A stretch of DNA of 64,000 nucleotides, from positions 248,001 through 312,000 of the forward strand of contig JANVFP010000002.1 of NCBI GenBank assembly GCA_027919835.1. Reading direction: 5' to 3'. The notes under the pieces are model-generated. The model was not told where the DNA came from and did no database searches. It saw only the letters and a list, made by a program, of their open reading frames with translations. The stretch's first letter is position 1; the number at the start of each line of letters is the position of its first letter. This document shows positions 12,801 through 22,445 of this stretch, one piece after another. The stretch is from Lentinula raphanica (taxonomy: Eukaryota; Basidiomycota; Agaricomycetes; Agaricales; Omphalotaceae). Both the position numbers and the translations under genes were made by a program.

Positions 12801-14362
12801 AGAAGGAGATCAAATCTCTTAGGGACCGCGGTTGTTGGACCTTGGTGGACAGACCAGAGAATACCCGTATATTGAACGGGATGTGGGTATACGATCTGAA
12901 AGTTGATGGTGATGGAGTAGTTCTCAAGCGAAAGGCTCGGTACGTTGCTAGAGGAGACATGCAGGTTCCTGGCGTGGATTTCGAGAAGAGTTGGTCCATG
13001 GTCGCAAGGTCTGAATCCGTTCGTCTCCTCATCGCTGTCTGCGCCTTCAAACGGTTACAAACGCGACAATGGGATTTCTCCTCCGCCTATCTCAACGGAT
13101 CGTTGCCCAAGGATCCACCTGTGTTCATGTACCAGCCCACTGGGTTTGCCGTTCAGGGGGAGGAAGACAAAGTGTGTCTTATGCATAAACCACTCTACGG
13201 CATGTCTCAAGCTGGTCATATTTGGTACAAGGAGCTTGAAGGGCAGTTTCAGAAGTTGGGCTTCAAATCCTCGCGCGCTGATCCATGTATACGCTATCGT
13301 CGGAATCCCGAGACGAACGAATTCTCTATTGCCTCGGTTCACACAGACGATGTTTTCTGTGGGTCATCGTCGCCTCACGAAGCTGACGCTGCGGTCAAGG
13401 GCTTCGAAGTTTGGGACCTCTCCGACGTCAAAGACAAGAATTTTCTCGTGGGTCTAACTATCGAACATCGTACAGACGGGTCCATTGCTATATCACAAAC
13501 TCCGTTCTTCCTCAATGCCTTCCGGTACTTTGGGATCGTAGATCAGCTGCGGCCACTGTACACTCCTCTCCCACCAAATTTCTCCTTATCATCGCTGGAA
13601 CCACGGACTGAGGACGATATTGCGTTCATGAAGGATAAACCATATCGTGCTATCTTAGGTTGTTGTTGGTGGGGTGCCAGTTGCACACGCCCTGACATAG
13701 TCTTTGCCTGCAGTGTACTCTCCACTGTTCAAGATGCTCCCTCTCGTTCCCATTGGGATCTTCTCATCAAGCTCTGCCGATACATCCATGCCACCATCCA
13801 CTATGGCATTGTGTATCGACCGGGCACCTCTGACTCGGTCAAACCGGTGGGATACGTAGATGCCGACTGGGCTGGGGATAAAGTTACCCGAAAATCTATG
13901 TCTGGTTATGTCTTCCTCATCAATGGCTCTCCGGTCTCTTGGTCTTCGAAACGTCAGGCCTCGGTCGCTCTATCGTCAACGGAATCCGAATACATATCTA
14001 TGTCTAGGGGGGTTCAACAAGCGCTGTGGACGCGAAGCTGGTTCGACGAGATTGAGATGGGTCTGGGTGAGAAGCCGATGAACATCTTCTGCGATAATCT
14101 CGGCGCAATTAGTCTAACGGAGACGAACAAGGAGCACAATCTGTCGAAGCACATAGATATCCGATATCACTTCATTCGTGATGTTGTCGCGCGCGGGAAG
14201 GTTGAAATACATCCTGTTCAGAGCAACCAGAACCTCGCCGACATCATGACAAAGTCGCTTCCTAAAGACAAACATCGTCGGATTGTGTCTGCACTTGGCC
14301 TTGATTGGTGGTACAGAACGCCAGGGGGAGTGTCAGATTCGGTACGCCGACGCGGTTCATAA
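9851..14362 (+). CDS. Copia gag-pol polyprotein
   Basis: 1503-residue polyprotein of a Ty1/Copia retrotransposon. Domains in order: gag (about 1-240); CCHC zinc knuckle CDNCKRVGHTKKNC (about 254); aspartic protease core FIDSGASHW (about 379); integrase HHCC zinc region from WHNRFGH to CGKCEVC; integrase core with D in LDLWG, D in RIDLGREF and E in NGQVERA (about 607, 671, 706); reverse transcriptase from about 990, whose catalytic box reads HTDD (about 1163) instead of the usual YVDD; RNase H with DADWAGD and STESEY (about 1336-1380). The order INT before RT defines Copia. The frame ends 32 nt inside the 3' LTR. No stop or frameshift is seen, so the protein should be full length. Confidence 0.97.
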   Translation: MSNSLPNLISFPEERQLAGISNWAVFRDHLKSVARATGLTGYLDGTIVAPTTPTAPTTTTVHTTTSDGAPGSFTAAPAVPTPTPINSHSPSIEEWELHDGRLAGIIYQNIKDPRSIGVTEEMSSHKMWTRLISEYDTSSAAAQSLAKERIQQFRYTPGTPFEEYFKHLEALRKAASDVGCTIADDDLRSRFLTSLNADYLWVIQNHGSRTYSDLKRALVEYDMMVESALPSSANTTAPNALAVPSRSSSGGVVCDNCKRVGHTKKNCWAKGGGSEGKAPRWYNAPKGMEPSPKPVTAASIQEEERQFAAAATVYDFSDYDFGGMDKLSCCPTAPDAHSHRLGEQEAFALLSDEQGNTSSIAPSSVASSSPPNSIIDVPTFIDSGASHWCIRNRRRFVTYTPVKSVGQMAAEGSSGSFAIEGHGIAEITVKNDDGSIHKLRFHASHTPSFAMNLLSLPSMDKKGLKGEWGSGRIDVRDPKSGKVIVNGRIAGKRGGHGLYQVEVVDDLDRLQPAYVSSLGTPDSTYVLASSGRSRSKPCSLEMWHNRFGHADVNTIRLMAKRNMVDGLEVSDFSLCGKCEVCIYAKAKRHPFDEVVIPASEPLDRVSLDLWGRARTRSLGGAYYMLLACDDGTGIPFSYFSANKDAESILKLVQEFVAMAERQTGRRVRVFRIDLGREFDNKLFDAWCAERGILVEKVPKASSAANGQVERANLTIISGVRAMIEDSDLDHRFWAEAGAAYSYIRGMIPTSRHPGVIPWEKWFESRGLKVNVSHLRRWGCKVWVTDLDHIEGKLGRQAWEGRMVGYVGRRGYRIWDPRRRGVYPVRDVEFEEGVPRRTLQDPSVVSAGPDLDVETDQAARSEGLPESSVNSENLTRATGSEPTSLDPTTTQPQSMPNPDPPSVPPNPPNPGPSSLRRSTRLRNPSARLLQSMEHEQDVQRAQAEAEEWANIVVLASTIKGGGDIAIPKSYADAMRAPNDWHPPMQKEIKSLRDRGCWTLVDRPENTRILNGMWVYDLKVDGDGVVLKRKARYVARGDMQVPGVDFEKSWSMVARSESVRLLIAVCAFKRLQTRQWDFSSAYLNGSLPKDPPVFMYQPTGFAVQGEEDKVCLMHKPLYGMSQAGHIWYKELEGQFQKLGFKSSRADPCIRYRRNPETNEFSIASVHTDDVFCGSSSPHEADAAVKGFEVWDLSDVKDKNFLVGLTIEHRTDGSIAISQTPFFLNAFRYFGIVDQLRPLYTPLPPNFSLSSLEPRTEDDIAFMKDKPYRAILGCCWWGASCTRPDIVFACSVLSTVQDAPSRSHWDLLIKLCRYIHATIHYGIVYRPGTSDSVKPVGYVDADWAGDKVTRKSMSGYVFLINGSPVSWSSKRQASVALSSTESEYISMSRGVQQALWTRSWFDEIEMGLGEKPMNIFCDNLGAISLTETNKEHNLSKHIDIRYHFIRDVVARGKVEIHPVQSNQNLADIMTKSLPKDKHRRIVSALGLDWWYRTPGGVSDSVRRRGS

Positions 14363-14714
14363 CGATGCCATGTGACTGTTAGGCGTTCTGAGTGTATGCG
14401 CTCCGGAGGGGACAGCACTTGCATTTGCTTCCGCAAGTACAGCCCGACGAGGGAGTTTCACGAACGGTTTCAGGGTATCGGACTCGAGTCATAAGTATTG
14501 TAAAATTTCCTCTATATATACGTACGAAAATTATTCGGAGTCCCCTCAGAACTTGTCGTTGTTCTGAGGGTACGTCCATTCACTTATTCTCATCTTAATC
14601 ATTCCATACTTACAATGTCCTGTAGCTCTGTGTCTTACTTAGGTTACAGGTAAATGAGAACTTGTCGTTGTTCTGAGGCTCTGTGTCTTACTTAGGTTAC
14701 AGCGAATCTTAACA
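14331..14714 (+). repeat. 3' LTR of the Copia element
   Basis: 384 bp, by eye identical to the 5' LTR including the internal duplications; followed by the target duplication GTTTG at 14715-14719. The gag-pol stop codon lies inside it. Confidence 0.95.
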
Positions 14715-15993
14715 GTTTGAGCAATCTAGAGCTAAGAGAGCATAGAAGGTATATGAACATGGCCAAAGGCACTACACAATGATCCAGATGACAAATAACT
14801 TATAAGTCTTCACAATAGAACATTATCAGTATGCATAAACAAAGATATCCTTCTAAATCACTGAGTTCCGCTCTTCCGCAGGCTCAATGATGAAGACTGA
14901 GGATTTCGAGTCATTCTTGAATTCCATGCTCAACTTTTGGATATCAATACTATGGGACATTTCTGAGTGGAAAGGAGACAATGAGAGTGTCGGAGATGTA
15001 AGAGGATCTTATTTATCCTCAGTGAGAGGAGAATGCACATGAATGGACATACACAAATGAAGTATGTGAACGGAAATGGAGAACGTATACAAACCAAGAA
15101 TGTGGGCAAAAGAGAGACAAATTGAGGATGCAAGAGGATGTTGATGGAGGACAGATGCAAGTAGTGAATAAAGCCCTTGCTTGAGGCTGCTTGATGTTGA
15201 ATGTTGAATGAAGCTTGAAGCGGAAGTACAGAGGATAACTGTTGGCTTTAGGCGCTTGCTGTTTGTAGGCTCTGGGAGGCACATACCGAAGGAAGCGCTG
15301 AAGAAAGCGCTGGAGTGACGTAATTTGTTTATCCGATGTTTACGGAAAACAACCGAATTAAAGGGGGTGGAAAGCCCTTGACAAGCAAGGGAATGGGAAG
15401 GAGTCTGGTCAAGCACACTTTTTTCTGACTCAAAAAATAAAAGGTACCCGAGATATGTGAAGAGATCTGAAGAGATGTGACTTAGTAGAATCACTCAGAT
15501 TCCATGGAAACCTCTCCTGGCTCTCCATCTCTCTCCATTCTTGTGCTCTTACATCAGTGTGCCGACTGATGCCGGATGATCAATCGTTGATCCATGCCGT
15601 AATTCCTCCAAAATTTCTCGGCTTCACTGCCAGCCATCAGCATCGATCACTCGGGACCTCTCGGGTACCTTTTATTTCTCGACGTAAGAAAAAAGTGCAC
15701 TTGCCATGAATTATGGTACATAGGCGCTGTAAAATACAGAGTCCAAATTTGATGATCCAGCCACACATCGGCTCATGCTATTTTGAACTGACCCTGCAAA
15801 ACCTGCGGTGGACCCAGGGTGGACCCTGGTGGACCTCAAGCCTCAAGCTGCCTCAAGGCGGTCTTCTGATATACATCAACTCAACCAGGCCTGACGACCC
15901 TGGCAGATCCTCAGGCCTCAGGAGGCGCCCTTTACAAAGCAGGCACTCAAATCTTTCTTAGTCTTTCCTTCGTTTTGTCCGACCAGACAAAAT

Positions 15994-17787
15994 ATGCGTT
16001 TCTCGCCAGCTCTACTAGCCGTGGCCCTCTTCAACACTGCTGTGTTCGCTCGACAGGTAGAGCTCGAGACCCCCAGTGAAAATAGACTTGAGGCGGAAGC
16101 TTGCGTACGTTCTGACAATGTTTCGCAGGGATTAGACGGTTTAATGTTTGTCTAGTGTCATGCACTGAGTTCCGTACTCCCTGGACAAGTCTTTTGGCCA
16201 TCTAGCGAACCATATAGCACTCAACAATCTTCATATTATTCTGGTGAACAGGCTACAATGACGCCAGCATGCCGAGTATCCCCGAATAACACTTTTGACG
16301 TTTCGCGTATACTTGAGTTTGCCGGGGCTCACAAATGCCAATTCGCGGTTCGAACAGGAGGACATATGGCATGGATTGGCGCGTCGAACATTGGTTCAGA
16401 GGGCTTCACGGTTGACCTGCAACGAATCAAAGGTGTGACACTCTCTGAAGACAGATCTGTGGTATCCTTTGGGGCAGGTTCACGATGGCGAGACGTGTAT
16501 GCTGTCTTACAGCCGATGAATCTCACAACTGTTGGTGGAAGGTAGGAATTTGATTATTACTCGTGAGAGCTCTTTCTGATCATCTATGTACTTACTACAG
16601 AGTTGGTGACGTAGGAGTTGGAGGATTTCTTCTTGGTGGTAAGCTATGAAGTTATCATTCTCCTCGAGCTTTCCCCATTGTGATTGGTATCTTCTCAGGA
16701 GGAATAGGTTTCTTGTCCGCAGAGTATGGGTTCGGGAGCGACAACGTCATTGAATACGAAGTGGTCCTTGCTAATGGCAGCGTCATTCACGCTACTAATC
16801 AGAACCAGCATTCCGATATGTACTGGGCGCTGAAACTGGGCAGCACGAACTTCGGTGTTGTAACGCGATTTGACATGCTCACTTACACGCAAGGACCAGT
16901 ATGGGGTGGTTCACAGTTCTTTGCGATCCAAGACGCCCCAATTCTCCTCGAACGTCTAGTCGAATTCACCGAAAAGCTTGCCGAGGACCCAAAAGGGTTC
17001 TTTGGTCTTAGCCTGGCATGGAATCCCGAATCCAAAGACTACATCATCTGGACGCTTCAAACGTATCTTCAGCCTGAACCATACCCTGAATTATGGTCCA
17101 ACTTCAAATCGGTGACGCCACTCGTTGATATGATGGGAATCAAGAGCCTTGTCGATATCACTGAGGAGTTTCAAGAGGCGGATCCAGGGAAACGGGGACG
17201 CAGTCGCTGGCTCTCAATGACCTATAAAGCCAATGCGCAATTTCATTTGGACCTTCATGCTAAAGGGATAGAACTCTTTTCTCCATATCACAACCACGCC
17301 GGAGTGCACTGGGCCGTTTCTGTGCAGCCTATCCCCGCTAGGCTGGCCACAGCTTCTGTGGCGAACGGCGGGAATCCGACATGTTTGAAGGAGAGTGATG
17401 GTGATCTCTGGGGTAAATCCAGCATTGAGATGCTGAGTTTCATGCACTGATATATCTCTTTCTGTAGTGATGCTCATCACGACTGACTGGCTCGACCCGG
17501 CCGACGATCTTATCATGAATACCAATGCTGAAGCGTTGTTGAAGTGGGCCGAAGACGAAGCACAGCGGCGAAATTTGTTCAGTCCGTTCATCTATATGAA
17601 TTATGCGTCGGGATCAGAATCTGTCATGATACGGACCACCAGCCAAGAAACATTGGAAAGGATGATGTGGGTGAAGCAGATGTACGATCCTCAGGGTTTA
17701 CTCGATGAACTCTGGCATGGTGGTTTCAAATTGCCTCAGATTGATGAGAGTAGACCAGTGGTGAATTATGATAGGTCCGAGCTATAG
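15994..17787 (+). CDS. Secreted FAD-linked oxidoreductase (berberine bridge enzyme type)
   Basis: Flavin oxidase of the FAD-binding PCMH/BBE family, which oxidises alcohols, sugars or alkaloid-like metabolites using O2. Five exons (15994-16104, 16156-16541, 16601-16638, 16699-17412, 17468-17787) give 522 residues with all frames kept. A signal peptide (MRFSPALLAVALFNTAVFA) indicates export. The FAD domain shows FAVRTGGHMAW, whose His is the expected 8-alpha attachment site, and VGVGGFLLGGGIGFLS. The Cys used for bicovalent flavin attachment in plant BBEs is absent, so the cofactor is probably mono-covalent. The C-terminal BBE motif region FIYMNYASGSE is present. The substrate cannot be told. 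It starts 265 bp from the outer MITE; no other secondary-metabolism genes are adjacent. Confidence 0.9.
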
Positions 17788-18359
17788 TCGCTTCATGCTT
17801 ATTTCCGTACAGAAAAAGTTGACATCAGGTGTTCATTGCTTTGCACTGGTAGTATCTTGCGAAATTCTCCGACACTTCCTGATTCACTGCAGTTTCAATT
17901 CGAGCTCGCGCACAACCGCGCACGTGTATATTGCCAGTTATACGAAATGCTACATAGATTGTCCGTGGATGTCTATTGCTACAGAATTGATTTGGGGGGG
18001 AGCACGGAAAACAAGACCAGGCAAGGAAGGGTACAGTGACAAAAGCACAGTGGACAAAGCGATTAGTAGTGGAAACAAGACATGCCTAAAACAAAAGCCT
18101 CATCAAGCCCCGAAGACGTGAATTATAAAGGAGTGTGACAGTTTCTTGTATCGTGAATGACAAGCGGATCCTGTCTCGTGAATGAACACTGCAGGCGGGA
18201 TGAGGATCAGCTTGGCTGTGAAGCAGAAGAAAAAATAGGCTTCACGAGTAGTTTATTATGGCGCCGAAGAGCGCTTAGTTATTAATGCACCAAGCAGGAT
18301 ACTCAGTAGGTTGTTGGCGCCGTGTTTTTGGTGATGGTTTCGACGATGGTTTTCGTATA
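17788..18359. other. Convergent intergenic region
   Basis: Lies between the 3' ends of the FAD oxidase (+) and the YTH gene (-). It should hold both 3'UTRs. Nothing else recognised. Confidence 0.5.
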
Positions 18360-21300
18360 TCATGATCGTGAAGTAGAGAGTTTTGCACCTTTTGAGCCGG
18401 CAGCAGGTGCTGGCTTTGTGGATGTTCCGGGTCGTTTGGGAGTTGGCTTCGCAATTGACGCGGCACCGCCTGGATCAATGACCTGTTGCGTGCCTTCCTC
18501 GACCAGCTGGGTCCATTCTTGCAACAACTGTTCCCCAACGCTAGGCTCCAGTTCGGTCCCATCCCTCGAAACCTTGACCTCGCGGTCATGATTCCATGGG
18601 TTTCGAAGATGTCGTGTTCGAAAGAATGGAAGTCGATCTGTGCAAATCCATTCCACCTTGAATGCTTCGCCCCAACTTTCAGGCTTCTCGTCCAAAGTTC
18701 TCTCCGGTCCATCCTCTTCCTTTTCCTCTCCAACTGAGCCGAGCCGTAGCCTAGATAGATCCTCGTCCAAGCTCTGCTCGCCGCTCTCGCCACGCATGGC
18801 ACGGTATGGAGCAGACTCGTCTAGCTCAAAGTCCTCAGAAACCGAATCATATAATTGAGTTTGAGCAGAGTATCTCAAGCGATTCCCGAGACTGAGCTTC
18901 GTTGATGGAGTGCTCATAGTAATGCGATGATGTTGGCTACCCAGCTCGGCAGGTGCAGACGCTACAGACGCTTTGGCAAGTAGAGGGGCTGGCGACTCTT
19001 GATGAAGTTCAGAGTCTTGAGCTGGAGTGACTGGTGCAGGAGAAGCTTCGACCATTCGGTTTTCGCGCTCTGGGAAAAAGTTTCTCGCACCCGGAGAGGA
19101 CGCCAACGGACTCGATGGCTCTTCTGGTATCGTGTCAGAGACAGGAGCACGATTGGTTATAGGAGAGAGAGAAGAACGGGAAGATGCTGACGAGTCTGCT
19201 CGGGTTGCCCATGATACACGCTGCTCTCCTTTACGAACTGGTCCTGCCATTCTGAACTTGTTCATAAGCACTTGAGGTGTGAGATAGATCAGACCTTACT
19301 TAGCATATCCGTAGAATTCACCGCTCTTGTTCACGCCAAAGATAAGAAAAACCTCATTGCTGGTACGATAAGCCTGGTCCAGAATGCCCTCGTTATGTTT
19401 TTGAGTGGCCCAGAGACCTTTCTGGACGCTGAGGTCGAGATCATACTAAAAAAAAACGAATGTCAATGTCAGAGCTGAAAATAATAGGGTAGGATTACAT
19501 ACTTGTGACAAGGACTTGAGGATGAAATAGCGTTTGGGAAAATGGCGAGTGAGTAGACTCGAATTCGTCGATGCGTATGAGCCAGAGCTGCTCGAGTGTG
19601 TGGCCTTTGGATGAGGAGGTCGAACTTCATCGTCGCTTGGTAACGACGTTGAAAGAGCGGCGATGGAAGAACTTGAATCATCAAAGTCAGACTGGTCCGA
19701 TTGATCAGTGGCCTTCCTTTTGCCTTTCGCCTTCTCTCGTTGTTCTCTCAACCACTTCGTGTGCATACCAACTCCACGCTGTCCGCCGACTCCAGCCTTG
19801 AGATCATCATCGATTTTTCGAACCCTGCAAACCAGTCTGGGGCACCGGGGATCATGGGAACGCAAGGGTACTCCATTATATTTAGCGATCGCGGCTTTCA
19901 AATGTGCTTCACTTTCATAATTGACAAACGCACAGCTGGATCTCGAAATCAGAAAGATGGACACGACTCCTGCGGACACAGACTGGTCATCCGTTTGAGT
20001 GAAGAAACGCCATAATTCATCATGTGTGGCATCTGAGGGAACGTTCCCAGCCCACATAACCCATTCCGAGCGATGAGAAGGTGGGTTCGGGTGGTAGGGA
20101 CGACGCATGGAAGCCGATGGTTTGTCACTGGGTGGATGTTTCGAAGAAGACGGGGCAGGCGCGGGTGAAGGAGATGCGGGACTGGCTCCACCAGAGGCGG
20201 CATGTGAGGAGGAAGGCTTACGCGCAGGATTGAGGAGAGCGGGTGAATGAACGGGCGAAATCGGATAGTTGGGTGCAACGGATGAACTAGCGATCGGAGA
20301 GGCCGGGTACGCATTTTCGATCTCTTGGTGAACAGGGGAGTAATTCATAGGATAATGCCCAGGATAGGATGGGGCGGTAGAAGCAGCATGAGGGAGGTAC
20401 CACCAAGTTCCCTGACCTTCCACTTCAGCTGGAGAAGTGAAATGGGGCGGATAAGGGGCAGGTGCGTACTGGGACTGATAGACAGGAGATGGGGAGTAGG
20501 AATGGGAAGATGGAGAATAGGAATGGTGAGAGTAGGGATACTGGGAAGGGGACATTGAAGAAGGATAACGTAAAGAATGGAATTGCCCATGAGTAGGGTA
20601 TGGCGGAGTGGTGTTTTGTGAGGTAGACGGCGAAGACATAGGAGGAGAGGGAGAACTGCCCTGAGACGGATGAGAGAACATGGGTTGGCTGGCAAAACCC
20701 GGGGAAGCACCCTCTGACGCATGACGCTGGTACGGATAAACAGATGCGGGGGGGATCATACTCTGATAGCTCGCGTGTATAGTTTGAGGAATCATCGTAT
20801 TTTCCGGAACGCTGTGATATGTATGAGGGTACGCGTAATTTGGATTGGGGGGCGCCATTGCCATAGGAGGTTTGGAGGACATCGTGTATTGTCCGAAAAA
20901 ACCTGGTCGTTGGCCGTACTGGGAAGGCGGAGGATAATGGGGAGAAGAGCCTAGAGGATGTTCTGGAGCGAATTGAGGGGGAGCAAGACGTCTAGGTTGG
21001 TTTGATTGGTTGTAGGATGATGGTCGCCTAGGATTACTTCCTCCAGCCTGATCTGCCATGCCTCTGCTACTATCATCACCCTGCATGTATGTTGCGCTTG
21101 CGCCCAGACTGTGGGGCTTGGCCAATTCTGAGGTGTCTTCGCGACAATAGGATGAGATCGTGCCAAATAGAACATATAAAAACTAAAAAGATTTGGGCTG
21201 AGAGAAAGATCTAGAACGTTGTAGAAAATACGAACCTGGAAATACCTCCACCAGACCCAGAGAGAAATTCTAGAGGTGAAGAAAATAAGAAACTTGCATA

Positions 21301-21512
21301 ACTTTTTCGTGTAGAGACAGAGAGAAAACTAAAATCAAGCCACAAGCGCCATATTCATCGCGTCCGAAAAAAAAACAACACGAGGACAGAAGAAGTATTC
21401 AAAGCACGTGCTACTCACTCATCGCGTCATCATCAATCTGTGATTGTTGTAGACTTGAAGGTTTCGGTGTGAGGTTTCTAACAAGTTCGTCTGCAGCCAT
21501 GGATTCGACCAT
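18360..21512 (-). CDS. YTH-domain RNA-binding protein with RRM (m6A-reader-like)
   Basis: Likely reader of N6-methyladenosine or determinant-of-removal type RNA motifs, by analogy with YTH proteins such as Mmi1 and YTHDC1. Exons 21512-21419, 21127-19503, 19445-19300 and 19251-18360 give 918 residues; the first intron is 291 nt, long for this genome. Residues 1-380 are low-complexity Pro/Ser/Tyr/Gln-rich. An RRM follows (EWVMWAGNVPSDATHDELWR, about 384-455). The YTH domain begins at RYFILKS (about 560) with GLWATQKHNE supplying the expected cage Trp, and runs to FGVNKSGEFYGYAKMAGP. It resumes after a Ser/Pro/Glu-rich insert of about 190 residues with FKVEWICTDRLPFFRTRHL and NPWNHDREVKVSRDGTELE. 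The disordered N-terminus suggests condensate-type behaviour; that is inference. Domain identity is firm. Confidence 0.9.
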
Positions 21513-22445
21513 AGTGTCAGGTTCTGAAAATAACGCGATGAGCCTCATGCGAGATGTCTTCATTTTACCTCTGTCAAAGAAAGAAACACCTACGGTTTTC
21601 GTTTTGATTTGAGGAAGACAGCGCGGATAGTTACAAGTTCTTAGGAGGGGATAGATTTTGCGTATACTCGTTTGTTAGAACGAATTTTTCTCGATTGATA
21701 TCGGTATAGAACAGGATTTGGTACACTGAGAGTAGAGTAGTCTTAAGTATCTACTTTAGAATATGGGAACTATGACGTCGTCGCATTCTTGGAGTGAGTT
21801 TTTTTGCCAGGGCAGATGCGTGTTGCGTATTCTTCACAGCGGATAGACTCCAATATACAGCCCGAGTGATCGCCAGCATGCGCGTCACCGAACTCGGTCC
21901 AACGCGCGCCCTGCACGTACCTTGAGTGTGTAAGTATAACAAATTCTCGTTTCCCAACTTCAATTCGTACAGCCATCCATTCGACGATGACGTATGTTTC
22001 TTCCGGAAGATAGTTCAAAATCTTGATGTTGTAGTTCCCATTCGACTGAATTCCTAGAAGCTCGACTTGGACAGAATGGAAAAATGACGCTGAGGGTGCT
22101 AAATACTGCCAGCTGTGGAGTCTGCACTCTTCCCCCGACCTCAGTATATACAGTCGTACACTGTTCTACATACATTTCTTTCAGTTTTATGTGTTACCAA
22201 CCAATCCATCAATCATTATCTCTGTGTCAAACGTATCTCATGATCTCAATGAGGCTCAATGTTGAATGGGCCCCAGCGTGAGCTCTGCACCGGCTGCATT
22301 CAAGCATCTTTGTTGATCTCGAAGATTTGAACCCTCAAATTTCAAACACCGAGCAAATCTCCACCGGGTCTCCACTCGATTGTCGACGATGATTGTCAAA
22401 TTAATTGTGGTATCGGAAACGTAACGGACACATATACATCAGCGT
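21513..22445. other. Intergenic region upstream of the YTH gene
   Basis: About 930 bp between the YTH start and the Apc2 stop, both minus strand. It should contain the YTH promoter. Only short, non-conserved open frames are present; no gene supported. Confidence 0.5.

Larger units (their letters stand above)
9402..14714 (+). mobile_element. Complete Ty1/Copia LTR retrotransposon
   Basis: Two 384-bp LTRs (9402-9785 and 14331-14714), identical by eye, start TGTCAG and end TTAACA. The 5-bp target duplication GTTTG lies at 9397-9401 and 14715-14719. A purine tract AGGGGGAG directly precedes the 3' LTR. A single 1503-codon gag-pol frame fills the interior. Intact LTRs, duplication and reading frame indicate a recent insertion that may still be mobile. 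It landed inside the gene-like segment of the MULE-like element. Confidence 0.97.
9176..14957 (-). pseudogene. Gene-like segment split by the Copia element
   Basis: Reading leftward, ATG at 14957 opens MSHSIDIQKLSMEFKNDS (35 codons in all, to the TAG at 14850), preceded by a C/T-rich leader typical of a fungal 5'UTR. A possible donor GTGATT near 14860 would start an intron. On the other side of the retrotransposon a second open stretch (about 9343-9176) begins near GTTSNAKVLNDTAGNN and ends with the TAG at 9178-9176. A one-nucleotide shift near 9243 would instead join it to a strongly hydrophobic segment (LTALMAFLVALPIIYVIFVNV), as in a single-span membrane protein. With the retrotransposon removed, the gap looks like intron. 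I do not recognise the protein. It lies wholly inside the MULE-like element, so it may be a captured host gene or an element gene; probably not functional now. Confidence 0.4.
8851..15407. mobile_element. MULE-like element with 9-bp target duplication, host to a gene fragment and a Copia element
   Basis: The terminal sequence CAGACTCCTTCCCATTC begins at 8851 and occurs inverted ending at 15407. Immediately outside, GTCAAGCAC is present at 8842-8850 and again at 15408-15416, a 9-bp target duplication of the size made by Mutator-like transposases. Subtracting the nested Copia element and its duplication leaves about 1240 bp. A closely similar terminus (CAGACTCCTTCCCATCCGCT) bounds the element at 58876-59390, so this is a family. 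No transposase is visible, so mobilisation must have been in trans. The internal 1.2 kb includes a 254-bp palindromic segment and a minus-strand gene-like segment. Confidence 0.75.
8822..15729. mobile_element. Outer MITE, Tc1/mariner-like (TA target), split by a later insertion
   Basis: If everything from 8851 to 15416 is taken as a later insertion plus its second target copy, the flanks form a MITE of about 340 bp. Left end CAGCGCCTACCATAAATCAT (8822 on) matches the inverted right end read back from 15729, and the similarity continues through ACTTTTTTCT and AAATAAAAGGTACCCGAG (15421-15454 against 15658-15690), so the arms exceed 60 nt with a few mismatches. Both ends abut TA (8820-8821; 15730-15731), the target of Tc1/mariner elements. 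It has no coding capacity. The superfamily call rests on the TA duplication only. Confidence 0.6.

Noticed and set aside
15009..15494. Open frame of 161 codons on the minus strand
   Set aside because: Lies across the MULE-like right end and its junction with the outer MITE, uses a biased C/T-rich composition and resembles no family; part of it is the probable 5' leader of the split gene-like segment.
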